Assembly: GCF_958450345.1 (NCBI RefSeq)
Contig: NC_088782.1
Coordinates: 107,848,358 to 107,912,357 of the forward strand
Direction of reading: 5' to 3'
Source: Calliphora vicina
Taxonomy: Eukaryota; Arthropoda; Insecta; Diptera; Calliphoridae
DNA length: 64,000 nucleotides
Below are positions 57,983 through 64,000 of the stretch, piece by piece. Positions within the stretch are counted from its first letter, which is position 1. Every line of letters begins with the position of its first letter. The notes beneath the pieces are model-generated. The model was given only the letters and a program-made list of their open reading frames with translations. It searched no databases and was not told the origin of the DNA. The translations under genes were made by a program, and so were the position numbers.

Positions 57983-59275
57983 CGACTACTAAAAGATCCA
58001 CGATTGTCTAAGTTCTTCGACTACTAAAAGATCCACGATTGTCTAAGTTCTTCGACTACTAAAAGATCCACGATTGTCTAAGTTCTTCGACTACTAAAAG
58101 ATCCACGATTGTCTAAGTTCTTCGACTACTAAAAGATCCACGATTGTCTAAGTTCTTCGACTACTAAAAGATCCACGATTGTCTAAGTTCTTCGACTACT
58201 AAAAGATCCACGATTGTCTAAGTTCTTCGACTACTAAAAGATCCACGATTGTCTAAGTTCTTCGACTACTAAAAGATCCACGATTGTCTAAGTTCTTCGA
58301 CTACTAAAAGATCCACGATTGTCTAAGTTCTTCGACTACTAAAAGATCCACGATTGTCTAAGTTCTTCGACTACTAAATGATCCACGATTATCTTTGTTT
58401 CTCGACTACTAATGGATCCACGATTTCCTTCATTCCTCGACTATAAAAAATCGAAAATTGACTTTGTTTCTCGACTGCTAAAATTTCCACGATTGACTTC
58501 GTTTCTCTACTACTAAATGATCCAAGATTTACTTTATTTCTCGACTAAGTACTAAAAGATCCAAGATTGTCTTTGTTCCTTGATTACTAAAAGATCCACG
58601 ATTTCCTTCATTCCTCGACTACAAAAGATCCAAAATTGACTTTGTTTCTCGACTACTTAAAGATCCAAGATTGACTTCATTTCTTAACTACAAGAGATCG
58701 ACAATTGATTTTGTTTCTCGACTACTAAAAGATCCACGATTTCCTTCATTCCTCGACTACAAAAGATCCAAAATTGACTTTGTTTCTCGACTACTTAAAG
58801 ATCCAAGATTGACTTCATTTCTTAACTACAAGAGATCGACAATTGATTTTGTTTCTCGACTACTAAAAGATCCACGATTTTCTTCATTCCTCGACTATAA
58901 AAAATCGAAAATTTACTTGGTTTCTCGACTGCTAAAAGATCCATGATTGCCTAAGTTCTTCGACTACTAAAAGATCCACGATTGACTTTGTTTCCCTACT
59001 ACTAAATGATTCAAGATTTACTTTGTTCCTTGAATACTAAAAGATCCAAGATTGACTTTGTTCCTCGACTGCTAAAATTTCCACGATTTCCTTCATTCCT
59101 CGACTACAAAAGATCCAAAATTAACTTTGTTTTTCTCGACTACTAGAAGATCCAATATTGACTTTGTTCCTCGACAACTAAAAGTTCCACGATTGTCTTT
59201 GTTTTTCGATTACTTAAAGATTCATGATAGACTTTGTTCCTCTACTAATAAAAGATCCTAATCCTCGACTATTCC
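57983..59275. repeat. 35-bp minisatellite with a homogeneity gradient
   Basis: The unit is tcgactactaaaagatccac gattgtctaagttct (35 bp). About eleven copies at 57983-58370 are essentially identical. From 58379 to 59275 about 25 further units diverge (fftcctcgac, gactttgtttctcgac variants). Within 58673-58950 a 138-bp four-unit block repeats twice, seen as a 46-residue periodicity in an open frame. That frame (58671-58946) is a translation of the repeat and not a gene. Confidence 0.9.
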
Positions 59276-59299
59276 TAGAACCATAATTCTTTATTAAGG

Positions 59300-61070
59300 T
59301 TATTTTTATGCCATTATGTATGACATATAATATGGTGTAAATGTCCGCCACGGCTTCGCTGGGAGGCGCTCATTCGAAATGTACAATTTTACCGATGACA
59401 TGGGTTATTTCAACCTTGAGGGCCGCTGTGGTTTGCGGCTTATTCGCATAAACTTAAGAAATCCCCACAAGCTAAAGTCTAACGGGGTCAAATCGCAACT
59501 CGGTGGCCAATTCACATCACCTCCACGTGAGACGACCATGCCTACAAATTGATAGTGCAGAATGTCCAATGTGTCATGTGCTGTGTTGCACTCAGCTCCT
59601 GTCTTGTTGAAATCACATGTCGCTAGCAGTGTTGCCAGTTTAGCCTTTTTGAGGCTAAATTTAGCCTTTTTATGTACTCTTTAGCCTCGAAATTTTGGTT
59701 TTAGCTTCGTGGCTTTTTTCTAGCCTTTTCTTAATTTCAAAATAGCCTTTTTTGAAATTAAAAAAGGCTAAAAATTTCGAGACTAAAGAGTAAATAAAAA
59801 GGCTAAATTTATATTTGTGAACCATTTTCATTTTAATTCATTACTGATTTTCATTTAGCTTTTCAACATACTCAAAAATTGTGCAGTATTAAAAGAACAA
59901 ATAACAATTGCCAATATCAAGTGGTTCAAAATGAAATAGAGTATTTTATATCTGAAAGCTTAAATATCTAGCAAATTCTCTTTCGAGACAAAATTGTTAT
60001 TACACATTATATTCATCATTATATAATGGACAAGAGCCCCACAAACTCTTGAGGGCTTGTGATACTCGATGGCGATCAATAGCAGTTAAACGTCTTGTGG
60101 ATCTATGCTTCGAGTTAAAACCCATTTTGTTTTAATTTCGTCAAACCAGCAATTCTAAAAAGCCAAACTTTTAAGTAATTAATACACTGATTATAATTTG
60201 GCGTACCATTTTTTTTTTAAAACCAGTATTGCACAAAGTACAAAAAATAAATAAATCATTTGCTGTTTTCTGATTTAAAATTCAAGGATTTGATCCATTA
60301 TCGTCGCCAATTGAAAATTGTTTAATGTTTTTGACACATTTTTCATACTAGTTTGATGAATGAGAGATAAAATAAAGAACGTTTTAATTAGTGAAGATTA
60401 TGACAAAAATAATACGACAAATTAAACTAATTGAGCAATTGCGACAAAGATTACCATATGAAAACTCTACGCAAAATCAATTTTTTTCCCGTTGATAATA
60501 AAGTAGTAAAACCAAAAAAAATATATTATGTCATATTGATAGTGAAAAATTAAAGTGCTAATAAAATTACGAAGCTTAAGGCTCAGGGGCAGAATATATT
60601 AAACTACAAATGGACAAATATAGAACCAACAATGTCCATTTTCTGATATGGTTAATCTAGTATTTAACTTTTTAGTACTTCCTTTAAGTAAAGCAGATGA
60701 ATTTTATGAACATATTTTCTAATTTTTTATTTAAAAATAAATATAAACCAAAATTCTTAATTTATAATATTTTAGCTTTTTTTGGCTTTTTTTCTAAAGC
60801 GGTTTAGCTTTTTCTGGCCTTTTTTTGAAGCCAATATAGCTTCTTTTTTCGCCAGCTCCTGGCAACACTGGTCGCTAGTATCCATATCATCCAATTCATG
60901 ACCAATGTCGGCCAAAAATCAACACCAAACGATGACATTGGACCTCATGTGGATTGGTATCGTCCTTAATTCGTCCATAAATATGCCTCATTGCTGAAGA
61001 TTTCTGATGGAAATTTTGTAGAACGTTATATCCCTCCATTGTGATTTGGCAAAACAAACTGACTAAATCA
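59300..61070 (-). pseudogene. Mariner-type (DUF4817-like) pseudogene split by a hAT element
   Basis: Reverse-strand frames before the insertion (60879-61070) hold degraded core sequence and a LDDMDTSDM-like block. After it (59300-59618) come FQQDR, AHDTLDILHYQF, GGDVNWPP, SCDLTPLDFSLWG, VYANKPQTTAALKVEITHVI and GKIVHF. Multiple shifts and stops. The hAT element at 59627-60870 lies between, with 8-bp duplication GTCGCTAG. Taking out the element and one copy joins DMDTSD to M, as expected for MDTNDMWFQQDG in relatives. Closest in layout to the relic at 6480-6965. Confidence 0.8.
59627..60870. mobile_element. hAT element, internally decayed, copy 2
   Basis: The termini CAGTGTTGCCAG and CTGGCAACACTG are flanked by GTCGCTAG (59619-59626 and 60871-60878). 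Nearly identical along its length to 21739-22964, with small indels (for example ctttcgagac near 59980 and ctaaagcggttt near 60794). The DTRW relic is at 60055-60136. Confidence 0.92.
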
Positions 61071-62230
61071 CAGCCAATTCGACAGATGTAACTTGAACAA
61101 TATGTCGCAGTTCGGAAGAGCCTTTGCTTATGTTAATGGTCCTCCAGTTGTCAATACAAGTACCTAATTCATAAAATATATTTTTGCGGTAATCCAAGAT
61201 AAATAGAAAGTAAAAGTCAGATTTGGAAATTATTGGAGGTATTTTTTTTAACAAGTTTAACAATTAATAATACAAAACGTATATATCAAAAATACCTATC
61301 ATTATATTTCCGGTCGAACGTTGCATCATTGGGTATTTATTCTCTATTAAAATATGTCTGTATAAAACCTCTTATTTGAAGTAATTCTTATTTCAAATTC
61401 TATTTACACAATTTTCTATATTAAAATCCCTAGAATTCAACCATTAGAAAAATAACCCCTGGCAACCGTTTTCAACAACTACAAATTTTAATCAATTTAA
61501 TTTCATTTTACTTTATGTGAGATTTATGATTGCTAACATGCTGTTAAGATGTATATATGTTTACTTGTATATTTTTATTATAATCATATTAAACAATAAG
61601 CTAAAAACCAGACAAGCTTAATCGGTTTTAATTTAGACAGCAACTCCCCAAAGGAAAGAGAATGAAATTGAATGAAAACGAAAAATAATAATCACAAGAA
61701 TATTTCTTAAGAACAAGAAAACAAGTGAAAAGGTTAAGGAAAATCACCATGATAGGAAAACAGTAGAAATAACAACAAATTATAAATAAACAAACAAATT
61801 ACGGGAAAGGATCTCTTCAGCAAATAACCAGACATACGAATACATATGAACATGGAAAATAACCACAATTTTGAGCTTTTAAGATTTAGTACGACATAAA
61901 ATTTCACAACCACTTGCACTCAAAATATACATTTGCACAGGCATAGATACATACATACAATACTTATGTTAGTAGTTAAGAGTATTTGGACAGACAAAGG
62001 TTGAAATTGAAAAACAAAACTGAACGAAACGAAATGAAATGAAAGAAAAAACGTAAAATGTTTTCTAAATGGCAACGCGTAAATAAAGGATTAAATGGTT
62101 GTACACACTTTGTTACTAAATGATACGCCCATACCTCATGATTTTATTTAAAAGCACACATACTTGCAATCATCTTAAAGAGATGCTAAATCCTAAACCA
62201 TGATGATACTACACACCTATGTACATACTA
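61071..62230. other. Gene-free DNA
   Basis: No supported gene, element end or RNA gene. Open frames at 61063-61263 and 61734-61919 have no motifs. Confidence 0.5.
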
Positions 62231-62438
62231 GGTTGGCACTTACTTTTGCGATTTTCAATGCTTCCAAGGTCTTAAAATGATATGCTGAAAATTTGAGCAA
62301 AATCATTTGACGTTTTGAGGTTGCAAATTTGAGTTGAAGTTTTGTGTTTTGAGTCAAAGTAGCAATATTTTCCAAAGAGATTAGAAAAATTAAAAAAAAA
62401 TAAGTTTTCGATTGAAAATTGAAAAATAAGAGCCATCC
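62231..62438. mobile_element. 208-bp MITE with GG(T/A)TGGC ends and TA duplication
   Basis: The left end GGTTGGCACTTACTTTTG and the right end (reverse complement GGATGGCTCTTATTTTTC) followed inward by gattttcaatg / attttcaatcg are imperfect inverted repeats flanked by TA. Similar gctccaccctaa and ggaccaccctaa ends near 28090 and 7620 may be distant relatives. The 93-codon reverse frame over it is not a gene. Confidence 0.55.
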
Positions 62439-62963
62439 TAATACATACTTTATATGAAGAGGCAGACAGACATTTAAAGGACGGACTGATTTGTACATTA
62501 CCTTAATATAAGTAAATTAAATTGAATTATATAGGTAATATATACCTACATTTATCTGGCAATACACGAAAGTATACATATAAATGTATATTACACATCT
62601 GTATAGTGTAACAAGTATTCAAAGGTGTTGTTCATTATTCTTGGGAATTAAAAGAGATTAGGACTTAATAATAGCAAAAGTGTTATATTGACAAATTATA
62701 CAAATCGACTCAGTAGCACTTCCTGATTCCATATAACAATAACCATCCGTCCGTCTGTCTGTAAAAATAATTCAAAAAAATTCGAGGGCAAGCTTCTATT
62801 GGGCTAATGAAACTATTAGTTTTTTTATTTAAGTATTGCTACTTTGATCCAAAACTCGAAACTTCAAATAAAATATTTAAACCACTAAACATAGATATGT
62901 AGACATAGATCGGAAACTCTTTTATTAAAGACCTAACTCAGTTAGAATGAATTTATAGAAAAA
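62439..62963. other. Gene-free DNA with a Helentron scrap
   Basis: No gene. Bases 62700-62765 (caaatcgactcagtagcact ... catccgtccgtctgtctg) match the microsatellite side of the Helentron families but without ends. Confidence 0.45.
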
Positions 62964-63721
62964 ACAAGTAAGAAAGTATGGTCGGTCAAGCCCGACCATA
63001 TAATACCCTACACTAAGTAAAAGAGCAAAAAAAATGTTTCTTCTAAAGTTTCAATAATTTATATTTTTGAGTGATTTTCGGAAGTGGGGTTATATGGGGG
63101 CTATGACCAATTATGGACCGATCACCATGAAATTAGGTCGTGTGATTTATGTTTATATTAAAGTTAACTATGTTGAATTTTGTGTGTTTACCAACATTTT
63201 TAAGTGATTTATGCACGTTAAAGTGATTTTCGGAAGCGGTTCTATATGGGAGCTATGACTAATTATGGACCGATCGTAACAAAATTTGGTGACATGAATT
63301 TTGTGTATATAAAACTTATTTGGAGCGGAATTTGTGGAGATACATATATAAATTAAACATTTATGGCCGATAAAGTCCAATTTCGGGAGGACATTTGTAT
63401 GGGGGCTAGGTGAAATAGTGGACCAATTGCAGCCAGTTTCAATAGGCTTGGTCCTTGAGCCGAAAAAATAATATGTACCAAATTTGATCGAAATATCTTC
63501 AAAATTGCGACCTGTACTCTGCGCACAAGGTTTACATGGACAGCCAGCCAGCCGACCAGACGGACGGACGGACGGACGGACGGACATCGCTTAATCGACT
63601 CAGAAAGTGATTCTAAGTCGATCGGTATACTTTAAGGTGGGTGTTAGACTAATATTTTTGGGCGTTACAAACATCTGCACAAACGCATAATACCCTCCCC
63701 ACTATGGTGGTGTAGGGTATA
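62964..63721 (+). mobile_element. Helentron family A copy 8, longest and best preserved
   Basis: Full length, acaagtaagaaagtatggtc to ggtggtgtagggtataa. It carries an expanded GGAC run at 63558-63586 (seven units), whereas copy 6 has two. Also atcgcttaatcgactcagaa agtgattctaagtcgatcgg, a palindromic block next to the microsatellite. A 139-codon reverse frame is created by the repeat and is not a gene. Confidence 0.88.
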
Positions 63722-64000
63722 AATATCTGAAAAAAACCACACCCGTCTGTCTAAGTTTTTTGTAATTAAAATTTAGGGGAGAGGGTGGCACGTTTGAACA
63801 GGGGCACCTTTGAACAATAATAAAATCTCAGTTAACAATTTTTTCAGACCCTTAACCGAGCTTTTCACATGGCAAGATTGTTTCTAGCAACTTCAACAAC
63901 TTTCGCTAGTTTTTTCAGTCGTCGAATATAATTGGGTGACCATGTTTTTGCAGTGCAATTGTAAATTTTTTTTAAAAAAAAAATTGGGGTTAAAAAATAT
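63722..64000. other. Window edge; possible unassigned element end
   Basis: taggggagagggtggcacgt ttgaacaggggcacctttga acaa at 63775-63820 looks like the GC-richer tip of a transposon, but the rest lies beyond the window. No gene. Confidence 0.3.

Noticed and set aside
58671..58946. 91-codon repetitive open frame
   Set aside because: A translation of the 35-bp minisatellite. It exists because the period keeps the frame open.
63168..63587. 139-codon reverse open frame
   Set aside because: Lies wholly within Helentron family A. The same peptide shadow recurs in every copy (41017, 43242, 55733), so it reflects repeat sequence rather than a gene.
1..64000. CRISPR arrays, operons, tRNA or rRNA genes
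   Set aside because: No spaced direct-repeat array of CRISPR type, no bacterial-style gene packing, and no cloverleaf or rRNA block could be recognised; direct repeats found are satellites or transposons.

Overview
This window looks like nuclear DNA from a fly (Diptera; a calyptrate such as a blow fly or house fly is my guess). It is very AT-rich and has no bacterial gene organisation. It is packed with insect transposable elements: Helentron/DINE-1-like repeats, mariner, Tc1, piggyBac, hAT, Transib-like and R1-type LINE sequences. I see no single-copy host gene, exon series, tRNA or rRNA that I can support. It is probably intergenic or deep intronic DNA. The only intact gene I can support is a transposase. 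|| Layout. 0-13 kb: a 2.1-kb long-armed foldback element, several Helentron-type elements of two families, and a decayed mariner. 13-16 kb: a mariner transposase pseudogene split inside its DNA-motif codons by a 1.85-kb non-autonomous element with Transib/RAG-like ends. 16-27 kb: a palindromic MITE, Helentron fragments, and hAT-derived elements with clean 8-bp target duplications. 27-37 kb: an internally deleted R1-clade LINE, a mariner relic, and a tandem array of about seven ~330-bp units derived from the 3' end of a dead LINE. 37-42 kb: a four-level nest (mariner-type pseudogene, Transib-like element, pogo-like fragment, 204-bp MITE), then a piggyBac end. 43-49 kb: Helentron copies, a Tc1 relic, two more mariner-type relics and a second Transib-like family. 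49.3-52.4 kb: a reverse-strand Helentron helicase pseudogene carrying a complete DD37E Tc1/mariner-type transposon with perfect 27-bp inverted repeats and a 335-codon transposase. 52-64 kb: Helentron copies, a TTA-flanked MITE, a 35-bp minisatellite grading from uniform to diverged units, and a mariner-type pseudogene split by a second hAT copy. || The strongest observation is the set of Transib-like elements. They have CACAGTG ends, 5-bp CG-starting target duplications and A-rich nonamer-like blocks 23 bp (or 13 bp) inside the heptamer. This mirrors the 12/23 layout of V(D)J recombination signals. In three cases the insertion point can be checked because taking out the element and one 5-bp duplication rejoins a mariner-type reading frame or motif. 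The elements do not form a pathway. The window records successive waves of insertion, with old mariners and a Helentron serving as targets for later elements.
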